A stretch of DNA of 57,998 bases from Alkalihalobacillus trypoxylicola. Its GTDB lineage: Bacteria > Bacillota > Bacilli > Bacillales > Bacillaceae_D. The stretch spans positions 1 through 57,998 of the forward strand of contig NZ_LTAO01000011.1 of assembly GCF_001590785.1 (NCBI RefSeq), in the 5' to 3' direction. The notes under the pieces were generated by a model. The model was not told the DNA's origin. It was given only the letters and a program-made list of their open reading frames with translations, and searched no databases. Shown here piece after piece: positions 8,914-17,884 of this stretch (position 1 is its first letter; each line of letters begins with the position of its first letter). A program made the position numbers and the translations under genes.

Positions 8914-9992
8914 TGCAAGTGATTCAAGTAGAAGCTCCCTCTAAAACCTATCAGGTTTTTGTAAAATCAGGGATTATAAAGGAACTTGCTACCTATATCG
9001 CTCAATTAGAAAAAAAGCCAACTAGTCTTTTTATTATTACAGATTCGATTGTTGAGAAGCTCTATTTGGATTCTGTTAAGCAATCGTTAAATCATTTGAA
9101 AATCTATGAAGGAATTATACCAAGCGGAGAAGCTTCAAAGTCTTTTGAACAATATGAGCGTTTGCTAACAATAGCTCTTCAATCACAATTAGACCGCCAT
9201 TCTTTAATCGTTGCATTAGGAGGGGGCGTGGTTGGAGATATAGCTGGTTTTGTTGCTGCTACCTATATGAGAGGAATTCGCTTCATACAAGTCCCCACCA
9301 CTCTATTAGCGCAAGACAGTAGTGTAGGAGGAAAGGTTGCGATTAACCATCCTTTAGGGAAAAATATGATTGGAGCTTTTTATCAGCCAGAAATGGTCCT
9401 TTATGATCCGACATGTTTTACGACATTGCCTTCTGAAGAGTTGCGTTCAGGATTTGCAGAGGTTTATAAGCATGGCTTAATTAACGACGAGTTATTTTTT
9501 GATTGGCTACATAAAGAGATTACAGACTTAACAAACATCGAGCCGATCGTCATCGAAGAAATGTTGAAGCGTTCAATCGAAATAAAAGCGAGCATAGTAA
9601 AAGCTGATGAAAAAGAATCAGGTATACGAGCGTATTTAAATTTAGGCCATACGCTTGGTCATGCTATTGAAAAAGAATTAGGTTATGGGAAAATGACTCA
9701 TGGAGAAGCTGTAACAATTGGTATTCTTTTTGCAATGAATGTAAGTGAAGAATTATTGAAATGCTCATTACCTATTCAAGAATTAAAGCTATGGTTGAGT
9801 AAGCTAGGTTATTCTACTGAGCTTCCTAAAATTTTAAATTCAAAACAATTATTGAACACGATGAAAAGTGATAAAAAGGCAGAAAACGGAACGATAAACA
9901 TGGTTCTAATGAGAGAAATAGGTAAGGTTTGTCTCATGCCTGTAAAAGAATCAACCCTATTAAAACATTTAGAAAAAATGCTCGAGGAGTGA
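8913..9992 (+). CDS. aroB: 3-dehydroquinate synthase
   Basis: Cyclises DAHP to 3-dehydroquinate, the second shikimate step, with NAD and a divalent metal. About 359 aa. NAD loop ALGGGVVGDIAGFVAATYMR, the DSSVGGKVAINHPLGKN substrate loop, metal ligands in GFAEVYKHG and NLGHTLGHAIE. ATG 8913 shares a base with the aroC stop, indicating coupling. Ordinary family member in its expected place. Confidence 0.97.
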   Translation: MQVIQVEAPSKTYQVFVKSGIIKELATYIAQLEKKPTSLFIITDSIVEKLYLDSVKQSLNHLKIYEGIIPSGEASKSFEQYERLLTIALQSQLDRHSLIVALGGGVVGDIAGFVAATYMRGIRFIQVPTTLLAQDSSVGGKVAINHPLGKNMIGAFYQPEMVLYDPTCFTTLPSEELRSGFAEVYKHGLINDELFFDWLHKEITDLTNIEPIVIEEMLKRSIEIKASIVKADEKESGIRAYLNLGHTLGHAIEKELGYGKMTHGEAVTIGILFAMNVSEELLKCSLPIQELKLWLSKLGYSTELPKILNSKQLLNTMKSDKKAENGTINMVLMREIGKVCLMPVKESTLLKHLEKMLEE

Positions 9993-9997
9993 CTTAT

Positions 9998-10381
9998 ATG
10001 GTAAGGGGAATAAGAGGTGCGACCACAGTAAAGGAAGATCGAGAAGACGAGATTTTAAAAGAGACGGAATATATGGTGCAGCAATTAGTGAAAGAAAATG
10101 AGGTCAATCCTGAGGATGTTGCTCAAGTACTCATTACGGTTACAGATGATATTAGCTCAACCTTTCCAGCAAAAGCATTACGGAGATTTCCTGAATGGAA
10201 ATATGTCCCTGTCATGTGTGCAAGAGAAATCGCCGTTCCTAATAGTCTAGAAAAATGTATACGTATAATGGTGACTGTTAATAGTCAAACCCCTCAAGAG
10301 CAGATTAATCATATTTACTTAAACAATGCTGTTCAATTAAGACCGGATTTGCTCTTGACGGACGAAGCCAAAAAGGTTTAA
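9998..10381 (+). CDS. aroH: Chorismate mutase, AroH class
   Basis: Monofunctional trimeric chorismate mutase, giving prephenate for Tyr and Phe. About 127 aa, the size of B. subtilis AroH, with VRGIRGATTV at the N-terminus and the conserved KCIRIMVTVN strand carrying the catalytic Arg, and YVPVMCAREI. ATG 9998 follows GAGGAG inside the end of aroB; the open frame upstream to 9929 is aroB coding in another frame. The trp-specific promoter begins just after its stop. Confidence 0.95.
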   Translation: MVRGIRGATTVKEDREDEILKETEYMVQQLVKENEVNPEDVAQVLITVTDDISSTFPAKALRRFPEWKYVPVMCAREIAVPNSLEKCIRIMVTVNSQTPQEQINHIYLNNAVQLRPDLLLTDEAKKV

Positions 10382-10386
10382 ACTGT

Positions 10387-10415
10387 TTGATAAGATTAGA
10401 TTTAGTATTTAGTAT
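10387..10415 (+). promoter_or_regulatory. trp promoter
   Basis: TTGATA (10387-10392), 17-bp spacer, TAGTAT (10410-10415). Predicted start near 10422 gives a leader of about 196 nt, close to the roughly 200-nt trp leader of B. subtilis. Confidence 0.7.
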
Positions 10416-10432
10416 AGCTTAGAAAATATGAT

Positions 10433-10491
10433 GAGAATTAGTTGAGTTGAGACGAGTTGAGAATAGTTGAGTAGAGCCAAGCCGAGCAAAG
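10433..10491 (+). promoter_or_regulatory. TRAP-binding site of the trp leader (GAG/TAG triplets)
   Basis: Triplets start at 10433, 10439, 10444, 10449, 10454, 10459, 10464, 10469, 10474, 10479 and 10484: GAG, TAG, four GAG, TAG, two GAG, AAG, GAG. Spacers are 2 nt except the first (3 nt). A further AAG lies at 10489. Eleven triplets match the 11-mer TRAP encoded by mtrB at 842. Tryptophan-loaded TRAP would wrap this RNA and let the downstream terminator form. Confidence 0.95.
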
Positions 10492-10503
10492 GATGTTTTG
10501 ATC

Positions 10504-10535
10504 ACCCTATGCCTATTTGGTCATAGGGTTTTTTT
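10504..10535 (+). terminator. trp attenuator terminator
   Basis: ACCCTATG (10504-10511) pairs with CATAGGGT (10522-10529), followed by a T-run. It lies 13 nt after the last TRAP triplet and about 80 nt before trpE, as expected for TRAP-controlled attenuation. Confidence 0.9.
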
Positions 10536-10590
10536 ATATTCAGTCGTTAAATCCTCTAAAAAATGGCTTTCACTTGTCCTCATTCGTTTT

Positions 10591-10607
10591 GCTCTTCTCG
10601 AAGGAGC
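10591..10607 (+). promoter_or_regulatory. Hairpin masking the trpE ribosome site
   Basis: GCTCTT (10591-10596) can pair with AGGAGC (10602-10607), burying the AAGGAG Shine-Dalgarno of trpE. B. subtilis trpE is also controlled by sequestration of its ribosome site, in a TRAP-dependent structure. Confidence 0.5.
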
Positions 10608-10617
10608 GAATACCGTT

Positions 10618-12126
10618 ATGATGAAAACCTCTTACCAAAATTTTTGTGAAGCAGCCAAGGTCTATAAAACCGTTCCTGTCGTGGAACAATTTTTTGCAGA
10701 TGGCCTAACTCCCATTCAAATTGTGCACCAATTAACGGATGAAGTAAGTTTTGTTCTTGAAAGTAATGATGATGCATCAATTTGGTCAAATTATTCATTT
10801 ATTGGACTTCATCCACTTTATCATTTAGTAGAAGAACAAAATCAGTTTTGTACGTATGAAGTGACAACAAATAAGAAATTAATACAGCAATCAACCTTCG
10901 AAGCGGCCTATGAAGAAACGATGTCTTTTTTAAATGTACAGCCATTAGATCTGCCTTTGCCGTTTAAGGGTGGAGCAGTAGGTTATATGAGCTATGATGC
11001 AATTGAAACAATAGAACCCTCATTAAAGACAGTTGAAGAGTCAAGGAACGTCCCTTATTACCAATTCTTAGTCTGTCAAACGCTCATTGCCTTTAATCAT
11101 GTTACGAAACAATTGGCGGTCATTGTACATACGCCTATTCAATCACATCAGTCTGTCAAATCTCAATTTGAAGCTTCACAGAAGAAGATTAAAGAATTGA
11201 TTGAGCAACTAGAACAGCCCAATCGAGGGTTATCTTTAAAAACGACGCCTATTATGGATGAAGAGGTTTCATTTGAAGGAGTTCAGTCCAATTATTTAAA
11301 GACAGATTTCTTGTCTCATGTAGAAGAAATTAAAGAATATATCCGTGCCGGAGATGTATTTCAAACTGTTCTTTCACAACGATTTGAAATGGATGTGAAA
11401 TCAAGTGGACTTGAAATTTATCGGGTTTTAAGGATGGTAAATCCTTCTCCTTATTTATTTTATTTAAAATTTAATTCTCTTGAAATTATCGGAAGCTCAC
11501 CTGAAAGACTCGTTCAAGTTCAAGATGGAGAAATTGAGATACATCCTATTGCTGGTACTAGAAAAAGAGGCAAAACGTTTGAAGAAGATCAAGCATTAGC
11601 AGCCGAGCTTTTACAGGATGAAAAAGAGCGTTCCGAGCATTATATGCTTGTTGATTTAGCTAGAAACGATGTTGGAAGGGTCGCAAAGTACGGCTCGGTA
11701 GAAACTCCGACTTTGCTAGAGATTGGGAGATTCTCTCATGTTATGCATATTATCTCTAAGGTCACAGGGATATTAAAAGAGGATTATAAGCCAATGCATG
11801 CCCTAATGGCTTCTTTTCCTGCCGGAACCGTTTCTGGTGCTCCCAAAATACGAGCTATGGAAATCTTACAAGAGCTAGAACCAACTAAGAGAGGAATCTA
11901 CGCCGGAGCGATTGGATATTTAGGATTTGATGGGAACATTGATTCCTGTATTGCAATTCGTACTCTTGTATTAGAAAAGGGCAAAGCATACATCCAAGCA
12001 GGTGCTGGAATTGTTGCCGACTCCATTGCAGAGTTGGAGTATGAAGAAACTCAAAACAAAGCGAAAGCATTAATAAGAGCTGTCCAGATTGCAGAAAAAA
12101 TGTTTGGTTATGAGGAGGTAAAATAA
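10618..12126 (+). CDS. trpE: Anthranilate synthase component I
   Basis: Converts chorismate to anthranilate with ammonia or glutamine nitrogen supplied by the TrpG/PabA subunit, which is not encoded here (in Bacillus it lies in the folate operon). About 502 aa. Chorismate-binding domain motifs: IRAGDVFQTVLSQRF, GSSPERLV, HPIAGTRKRG, DLARNDVGRVA and GTVSGAPKIRAME. ATG 10618 (or 10621) follows AAGGAG; the frame is open upstream to 10498, but that region is the attenuator. Two nt separate it from trpD. Confidence 0.97.
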   Translation: MMKTSYQNFCEAAKVYKTVPVVEQFFADGLTPIQIVHQLTDEVSFVLESNDDASIWSNYSFIGLHPLYHLVEEQNQFCTYEVTTNKKLIQQSTFEAAYEETMSFLNVQPLDLPLPFKGGAVGYMSYDAIETIEPSLKTVEESRNVPYYQFLVCQTLIAFNHVTKQLAVIVHTPIQSHQSVKSQFEASQKKIKELIEQLEQPNRGLSLKTTPIMDEEVSFEGVQSNYLKTDFLSHVEEIKEYIRAGDVFQTVLSQRFEMDVKSSGLEIYRVLRMVNPSPYLFYLKFNSLEIIGSSPERLVQVQDGEIEIHPIAGTRKRGKTFEEDQALAAELLQDEKERSEHYMLVDLARNDVGRVAKYGSVETPTLLEIGRFSHVMHIISKVTGILKEDYKPMHALMASFPAGTVSGAPKIRAMEILQELEPTKRGIYAGAIGYLGFDGNIDSCIAIRTLVLEKGKAYIQAGAGIVADSIAELEYEETQNKAKALIRAVQIAEKMFGYEEVK

Positions 12127-12127
12127 G

Positions 12128-13153
12128 ATGTTAAAAAAGCATTTACAAACTTGTCTTAATCATCAGACATTAACTGAAAAAGAAGCAGAAGAAGTGATGA
12201 ATGCGATTATGAATGGTGAGGCAACATCGTCTCAAATAGCTAGCATTATTTCGATTATGAGATATAGAGGTGAAACCGTTGATGAAATAACGGGCTTTGC
12301 TCGTGCAATGAGAAAGCATTCCCTTAGTATCCCATTCCAGCATGATGCGCTTATCGATACTTGTGGGACGGGGGGAGACTCTTTAAAAACCTTTAATATT
12401 TCAACAACGGTAGCCATTGTCCTTTCTTCTTTTGGACTAAAAGTAGCAAAGCACGGCAATCGGGCTGTATCATCTAAAAGTGGAAGTGCGGATGTTTTAG
12501 AGCATTTAGAAATAAGTATTCAGCATACACCTGATGCAGCTGCTCACTTTTTAGAAAAACACAATCTCTGTTTTCTTTTTGCTCCTCTTTATCATCAGTC
12601 GATGAAACACGCTGCGTTACCTCGAAAGGAACTAGGCTTTCGTACAATATTTAACATGTTAGGTCCATTGACGAATCCTGCAAATGCCAATCATCAATTG
12701 CTGGGAGTATATGATGTTCATATGATAGATAAAATGGCAGAGGCTCTGCAGCGTTTAGGAACAAAGCATTCTATCATAGTAGCGGGTGGCGAAGGATTAG
12801 ATGAGTGCTCTATTACAACTCATACAGATTTGGTAGAAATAAAAGATGGTCAGCGTCATTCCTATCAAATCGTTCCTGAACAATTTGGGTTGAAACGTGG
12901 TAAACTAGATGAAATCCAAGTGGAAACACCATTAGAAAGTGCGAAACTAATGATAGATATCCTTAATGGAAAAGCGAATGAATCGGCTAAACATATTGTT
13001 TATTTAAATGCTGGTGTTGCCATGTACGCTTCTGACCAAGTTTCTAGTATACAAGAAGGTGTAGAGTTAGTAAGGCAAGGAATTGAATCTAAAGCTGTTT
13101 TAAGACATTTTCATCAGTTACAAATGGAAAGTAGGGAATCACAACATGCTTAA
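12128..13153 (+). CDS. trpD: Anthranilate phosphoribosyltransferase
   Basis: Adds phosphoribose from PRPP to anthranilate. About 341 aa. PRPP/Mg motifs DTCGTGGDSLKTFNIST and KHGNRAVSSKSGSADVLE, plus FNMLGPLTNPA. The ATG follows GAGGTA at the end of trpE. Its stop lies 8 nt into trpC, indicating translational coupling within trpEDCFBA. Confidence 0.97.
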   Translation: MLKKHLQTCLNHQTLTEKEAEEVMNAIMNGEATSSQIASIISIMRYRGETVDEITGFARAMRKHSLSIPFQHDALIDTCGTGGDSLKTFNISTTVAIVLSSFGLKVAKHGNRAVSSKSGSADVLEHLEISIQHTPDAAAHFLEKHNLCFLFAPLYHQSMKHAALPRKELGFRTIFNMLGPLTNPANANHQLLGVYDVHMIDKMAEALQRLGTKHSIIVAGGEGLDECSITTHTDLVEIKDGQRHSYQIVPEQFGLKRGKLDEIQVETPLESAKLMIDILNGKANESAKHIVYLNAGVAMYASDQVSSIQEGVELVRQGIESKAVLRHFHQLQMESRESQHA

Positions 13154-13919
13154 GAAAATCATTGAAACAAAGAAAAAAGAAATTGAGATATTAGAGCTTC
13201 CGAATCAGGTAGAGGTAACAAACTATTCTTTATATAAAGCACTAAAAAATAAAAACCGTTCTGTCGGGTTAATTGCGGAGGTAAAAAAAGCATCACCCTC
13301 TAAAGGAGTTATTCGTGAACACTTCGACCCTGTTCAAATTGCGAAGGAGTATGAGAAGGGTGGAGCTGATGCGATATCAGTGTTAACCGATGTTTCTTAT
13401 TTTCAAGGTTCAAGTGATTATTTATCAGCCATTAAAAAAGTGGTTAACATCCCTGTCATGAGAAAAGATTTTATAATAGATAAAAAGCAAGTTGATGAAA
13501 CCGTACTGATCGGTGCAGATGCCATGCTATTAATCGTTGATACCGTTCCGATTAAACAATTGAAAGACCTATACGATTATGCTTATGAAAAAAAGCTAGA
13601 ATGCTTAGTTGAGGTTCATTCAAAGCAGGAATTAGAAGAATTATTGAATGAATTTACACCTAAAATGATTGGAATTAATAATAGAAATCTAAAAACCTTT
13701 GAAACCTCATTACAGCAGACGGTTGAAATGAGCCGAATGATTCCAGAACAAAGTCTGTTTGTGAGTGAAAGTGGTATTTTCACGAAAGCTGATATTGATT
13801 TGGTTCAAAGAGCTGGTGCATCCGCCGTTCTAGTTGGAGAATCCTTAATGAGAGAAGAGAATACAAATGAAGGGATTTTAACCTTATTTGGAGGGGAATC
13901 AATTGGCTCTTTCTCTTAA
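13146..13919 (+). CDS. trpC: Indole-3-glycerol phosphate synthase
   Basis: Closes the indole ring from carboxyphenylaminodeoxyribulose phosphate; a (beta/alpha)8 barrel of about 257 aa. Catalytic lysine in AEVKKASPSKG, PVMRKDFI with the second Lys, EVHSKQELE, IGINNRNLKTF, and the phosphate site VSESGIFT...AVLVGESLM. It overlaps trpD by 8 nt and trpF by 17 nt. Confidence 0.97.
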   Translation: MLKKIIETKKKEIEILELPNQVEVTNYSLYKALKNKNRSVGLIAEVKKASPSKGVIREHFDPVQIAKEYEKGGADAISVLTDVSYFQGSSDYLSAIKKVVNIPVMRKDFIIDKKQVDETVLIGADAMLLIVDTVPIKQLKDLYDYAYEKKLECLVEVHSKQELEELLNEFTPKMIGINNRNLKTFETSLQQTVEMSRMIPEQSLFVSESGIFTKADIDLVQRAGASAVLVGESLMREENTNEGILTLFGGESIGSFS

Positions 13920-14556
13920 AATATGTGGAAATCACTCAAAGTCAGATGTGGATATATCTTTAAGAAGTAAAGCGGATTACATGGGCTTTGTTTTTGCTGA
14001 AAGTAAACGGAAAGTAACGATTGAGGATGTAAAGAATTGGCTAGAGCACAAACGACCTAGCCAAAAAATAGTTGCGTTATTTGTAAATGAAAAAATCGAA
14101 ACAATTAAAGACACGATAAAAGCATTACCAATAGATATCGTTCAATGTCATGGAAATGAATCGAAAGACTATATAACAAGGTTAAAAAATGAAATAAAGC
14201 TCCCTATTTGGAAAGTCATTCACGCAAATAAAGAGGCTGTCGACTATATGGCTTCTTTTGCGGGATTAGTAGACGGTTATATTGTTGATTGCAAATCCAA
14301 AAATCAATGGGGTGGGACAGGAACATCTTTTGATTGGAGTACGATACCACTCTATCTTAATGAAGCAAAAAAACAATCTCAGCCCTTATTGATTGCCGGT
14401 GGAATTAACCCAGATAATGTAGAGGGATTGCTTCATTATTCAATTGACGGGATTGATTTATCTAGTGGAGTTGAAATAGAAGGCAAGAAATCAATGGCTT
14501 TAATAGAACAACTAGTGGAAAGGATGAATAAACATGAAAACAACCTATCCAGATAA
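13903..14556 (+). CDS. trpF: Phosphoribosylanthranilate isomerase
   Basis: Amadori rearrangement step between TrpD and TrpC. About 217 aa. LKICGNHS holds the catalytic Cys, [16 protein letters not shown] is conserved, [16 protein letters not shown] carries the general-acid Asp, and [11 protein letters not shown] binds phosphate. I chose TTG 13903 with GAGGGG 7 nt upstream; the TTG at 13888 is inside that site's upstream region. It overlaps the end of trpC and the start of trpB. Confidence 0.94.
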   Translation: MALSLKICGNHSKSDVDISLRSKADYMGFVFAESKRKVTIEDVKNWLEHKRPSQKIVALFVNEKIETIKDTIKALPIDIVQCHGNESKDYITRLKNEIKLPIWKVIHANKEAVDYMASFAGLVDGYIVDCKSKNQWGGTGTSFDWSTIPLYLNEAKKQSQPLLIAGGINPDNVEGLLHYSIDGIDLSSGVEIEGKKSMALIEQLVERMNKHENNLSR

Positions 14557-15721
14557 AGCTGGTCGCTTTGGTGTTTTTGGAGGAAAATATGTTCCAGAAA
14601 CATTAATGAGTGTAATTGAGGAATTAGAAGCCGCTTTAGAAGAAGCAATGAATGATTCAAATTTTATAAATGAATATATGGATCATCTAAAGGAATATGC
14701 TGGCAGACCGACAGCTTTAACGTATGCAAAAAATATTTCAGAAGAGCTTGGAGGTGCAAAAATCTATCTAAAAAGAGAAGATTTACTGCATACGGGGGCA
14801 CATAAATTAAATAATGCCTTAGGCCAAGCTTTACTAGCGAAAAAAATGGGAAAAACAAAAATTGTCGCAGAGACGGGCGCGGGGCAGCACGGTGTCGCTT
14901 CAGCAACGATTGCCGCTAGATTTGGATTAGAATGTAAAGTATTTATGGGTTCAGAGGATATGGAAAGACAAGCTTTGAATGTGTTCCGAATGGAATTATT
15001 AGGAGCAGAAGTAATTCCAGCAACGTCTGGAAGTCAAACGTTAAAAGATGCAACAAATGAAGCGATTCGATATTGGGTAGCAAATGCTGAGGATACGTTT
15101 TATTTAATTGGCTCGGTTGTCGGACCGCATCCTTATCCGAAAATGGTCCGTAATTTTCAAAGAATAATAGGTGATGAGTCGAGAAGGCAAATGATTGAAA
15201 AAGCAGGAAAGCTTCCTAATGAAGTGATAGCATGTGTTGGTGGCGGAAGTAATGCAATAGGGATGTTTTATCCTTTTCTAGATGATGCAATTCAATTAAT
15301 TGGAGTTGAAGCAGCAGGCTTAGGAGTAGAGACAGAAAAACATGCTGCAACGATTACTAAAGGAAATCAAGGAGTTATCCACGGCTCACTAACGTATCTC
15401 TTGCAGGATGAGCATGGACAAATAACGGAGCCTTATTCGATTTCGGCAGGTTTAGATTATCCAGGTGTCGGTCCTGAACATGCTTATTTGGCACACTCAG
15501 GTCAAGTATCTTATGAAGCTGTTACAGACCAACAAGCATTGGATGCATTAAAATACTTATCCGAAAAGGAAGGGATTATTCCAGCGATAGAAAGCGCTCA
15601 TGCACTAGCGAAAGCATTCGAAAGAGCTAAGGCTCTTAGTAAAGAAGAAAGTATTCTTGTATGTTTATCAGGTAGGGGGGATAAGGATGTCCATACATTA
15701 CAAAAACACTTTAAAGGCTAA
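14534..15721 (+). CDS. trpB: Tryptophan synthase beta chain
   Basis: PLP enzyme joining indole and serine. About 395 aa. PLP lysine in [13 protein letters not shown], phosphate loop [12 protein letters not shown], tail motif [10 protein letters not shown]. The ATG at 14534 follows GTGGAAAGGATG inside trpF (23-nt overlap). The next gene, trpA, starts inside its 3' end. TrpA and TrpB form the alpha2-beta2 complex. Confidence 0.97.
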   Translation: MKTTYPDKAGRFGVFGGKYVPETLMSVIEELEAALEEAMNDSNFINEYMDHLKEYAGRPTALTYAKNISEELGGAKIYLKREDLLHTGAHKLNNALGQALLAKKMGKTKIVAETGAGQHGVASATIAARFGLECKVFMGSEDMERQALNVFRMELLGAEVIPATSGSQTLKDATNEAIRYWVANAEDTFYLIGSVVGPHPYPKMVRNFQRIIGDESRRQMIEKAGKLPNEVIACVGGGSNAIGMFYPFLDDAIQLIGVEAAGLGVETEKHAATITKGNQGVIHGSLTYLLQDEHGQITEPYSISAGLDYPGVGPEHAYLAHSGQVSYEAVTDQQALDALKYLSEKEGIIPAIESAHALAKAFERAKALSKEESILVCLSGRGDKDVHTLQKHFKG

Positions 15722-16523
15722 AACAAGTAATCGCTTTGAGGCTATTTATGAAAAGCATGAAAAACTGTTTATTCCATTTATTACAGCAGGAGATCCTTGT
15801 GCAGATGCTACTATAGAGATTGCCTTAGCTCTAGAAGAGGCAGGAGCAAGTGTATTGGAATTAGGTGTCCCTTATTCGGATCCCCTTGCGGACGGACCTA
15901 TTATTCAAGAGGCGTCTAAACGAGCATTGAAAGCTGAAATGACATTAGGAAAAGCAATGAAGCTTGTTCCTGAGATGAGAAATCGTGGATTAACGATTCC
16001 TCTAGTCATTTTTACGTATATTAACCCTATTTTACAATATGGTTTAGAAAAATTTGTTAAAGAAGCTGCATCATTCGGTATCGATGGAGTGTTAGTTCCC
16101 GATTTACCGATAGAAGAGAGCCTTGAGCTGAAGATGCTTTGTGAAGCTCATGACATGGAACTTATCTGCTTAGTGGCACCTACATCGAAAGAAAGAATTG
16201 AAAAAATTGCTAAGCAGGCTAAAGGATTTTTATATTGTGTGTCATCTTTAGGCGTCACAGGTGTACGGGATGAGTTAAATCCGGCAGTGTATGAATTTTT
16301 AAAAACAGTAAAGAAGCATACGTCTATACCAATGGCAGTAGGATTTGGGATTTCAAATGCTGAGCAAGTTAAATTAATGAATGAATTCAGTGATGGTGTT
16401 GTCGTTGGAAGTGCTTTAGTACGTGAAATAGGGGCATTAGAAAATCAGTTAAAAGACCCAAAAGAAAGAATAAATGCGCTCCAAACTATAAAAACATTTG
16501 TCTCTTCGCTCATTTCGTCGTAA
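15687..16523 (+). CDS. trpA: Tryptophan synthase alpha chain
   Basis: Cleaves indole-3-glycerol phosphate to indole, which is channelled to TrpB. About 278 aa TIM barrel. [29 protein letters not shown] (catalytic Glu and Asp), [19 protein letters not shown] and [10 protein letters not shown] are intact. ATG 15687 follows a GGGGGGATAAGG stretch; the open frame from 15657 is within trpB. Last trp gene; a large inverted repeat separates it from hisC. Confidence 0.96.
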   Translation: MSIHYKNTLKAKTSNRFEAIYEKHEKLFIPFITAGDPCADATIEIALALEEAGASVLELGVPYSDPLADGPIIQEASKRALKAEMTLGKAMKLVPEMRNRGLTIPLVIFTYINPILQYGLEKFVKEAASFGIDGVLVPDLPIEESLELKMLCEAHDMELICLVAPTSKERIEKIAKQAKGFLYCVSSLGVTGVRDELNPAVYEFLKTVKKHTSIPMAVGFGISNAEQVKLMNEFSDGVVVGSALVREIGALENQLKDPKERINALQTIKTFVSSLISS

Positions 16524-16555
16524 CATAGAGAGGGACAGATCATATTTTAAAAATG

Positions 16556-16634
16556 AATAAGTTCGTTTTTACATTTTAAGGCTATTTCCCCCGAATAAGT
16601 TCGGTGTAGCTGTGAGTAAAAACGAACGCTTATT
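16556..16634 (+). repeat. Long imperfect inverted repeat between trpA and hisC
   Basis: AATAAGTTCGTTTTTAC (16556-16572) pairs with GTAAAAACGAACGCTTATT (16616-16634), one 2-nt bulge. Inside it CCGAATAAGTTCGG (16591-16604) forms its own hairpin and repeats the AATAAGTTCG word. It could attenuate or process the trp-his junction, or be a small mobile repeat. Confidence 0.7.
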
Positions 16635-16673
16635 TTTAGTCGAACATTTTAACGAGTTGAGGTGCTAAAGAAA

Positions 16674-17765
16674 ATGAGAATAAAACAACAATTACATGGA
16701 CTTCCATCTTATAAACCTGGAAAGCCGATGGATGAAGTAAAAAAGGAACTAGGATTAGAGCGTGTCATTAAGCTTGCTTCTAATGAAAATCCATATGGTT
16801 CATCGCTTTTGGCTCAAGAGGCGATTGCTCAATTACTTAATGGTTTAGCCATTTATCCAGATGGTTATGCAGCTATTCTTAGAAAAAAAGTAGCTACTCA
16901 TATTGGTGTTGAACAAAATCAGTTGATTTTTGGAAACGGCTCGGATGAGGTGATTCAAATGCTATGTCGTGCTCTTTTAACCAAGGAGCATAACATCGTA
17001 ACAGCGGATCCTACTTTTTCTCAGTATAAATTAAATGCTATTATTGAAGGAGCAGAAGTAAAGGAAGTTCCATTAAAGGACGGTGTTCATCAGCTAGATG
17101 AAATGTTAAAAGTAATCGATGAACAAACAAAGATTATTTGGGTTTGTAATCCAAACAATCCAACTGGAACTTATGTGACGGAAAAGGCATTTCTATCATT
17201 TTTAGAAAAAGTACCAAAACATGTTTTGGTCGTTTCAGATGAGGCTTATTATGAATATGTAGAGGCAAAAGATTACCCAGAGACAGTACCACTTCTAAAG
17301 GAATACGAAAATCTGGTTATATTAAGAACCTTTTCAAAAGCTTATGGTCTTGCCTCATTAAGAGTAGGCTATGGAGTTGGTCACCCTCACTTTATTCAAT
17401 CTTTGGATCCGGTAAGACCTCCTTTTAATAATACAAGCCTAGCCCATGTTGCTGCTGCAAAAGCGTTAGATGATCAGGATTTCATTTCTAATTGTGTGCA
17501 AAAAAATGCAGAAGAGAAAAAAAGATTGGTAGATTTTTGTGATAAAGAGAACATTCCATTTTTTCCATCTCAAACGAATTTTTTATTAATGGATTTAAAT
17601 AAAAAGGGAAATGATGTATTTGACTATTTCTTGCGTAAAGGTATGATTATACGTTCAGGAGAAGCATTAGGCTTTCCAACCTATATAAGGGTAACCATTG
17701 GTACAAAAGAAGAAAACGATGTATTTTTAGAAGTATTAAAAGCATTCCTAGAGGAAACGAAGTAA
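16674..17765 (+). CDS. hisC: Histidinol-phosphate / aromatic aminotransferase HisC
   Basis: PLP aminotransferase of fold type I; in Bacillus it serves both histidine and Tyr/Phe synthesis, explaining its place here. About 363 aa. KLASNENPYGSS at the N-terminus, IFGNGSDEVIQ, CNPNNPTGTY, SDEAYYEY, and FSKAYGLASLRVGYG with the PLP Lys. I chose ATG 16674 after TTGAGGTG; GTG 16662 lies in that site. Followed by a terminator-like hairpin, then tyrA. Confidence 0.95.
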   Translation: MRIKQQLHGLPSYKPGKPMDEVKKELGLERVIKLASNENPYGSSLLAQEAIAQLLNGLAIYPDGYAAILRKKVATHIGVEQNQLIFGNGSDEVIQMLCRALLTKEHNIVTADPTFSQYKLNAIIEGAEVKEVPLKDGVHQLDEMLKVIDEQTKIIWVCNPNNPTGTYVTEKAFLSFLEKVPKHVLVVSDEAYYEYVEAKDYPETVPLLKEYENLVILRTFSKAYGLASLRVGYGVGHPHFIQSLDPVRPPFNNTSLAHVAAAKALDDQDFISNCVQKNAEEKKRLVDFCDKENIPFFPSQTNFLLMDLNKKGNDVFDYFLRKGMIIRSGEALGFPTYIRVTIGTKEENDVFLEVLKAFLEETK

Positions 17766-17798
17766 TTATTATTTCAAGGTTGTTATAAATAAATAATG

Positions 17799-17835
17799 AG
17801 TGGCAATCATCTTTTTGGAGATGAGCCACTTTCTT
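17799..17835 (+). terminator. Hairpin after hisC
   Basis: AGTGGC..TCATC pairs with GATGA-GCCACT around TTTTTG, followed by a T/C-rich run. Possible partial terminator within the supraoperon. Confidence 0.6.
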
Positions 17836-17884
17836 CTATTTTTAGAGTAAGTTAAGATTTGTATTTGGGTTGAGGGGAGAAAAA

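Noticed and set aside
10433-10491. CRISPR-like or satellite repeat
   Set aside because: The 5-nt periodicity is the TRAP triplet array; there are no spacers or long repeats.
10498-10617. N-terminal extension of trpE
   Set aside because: This stretch is the attenuator terminator and untranslated leader; AAGGAG and family alignment place the start at 10618.
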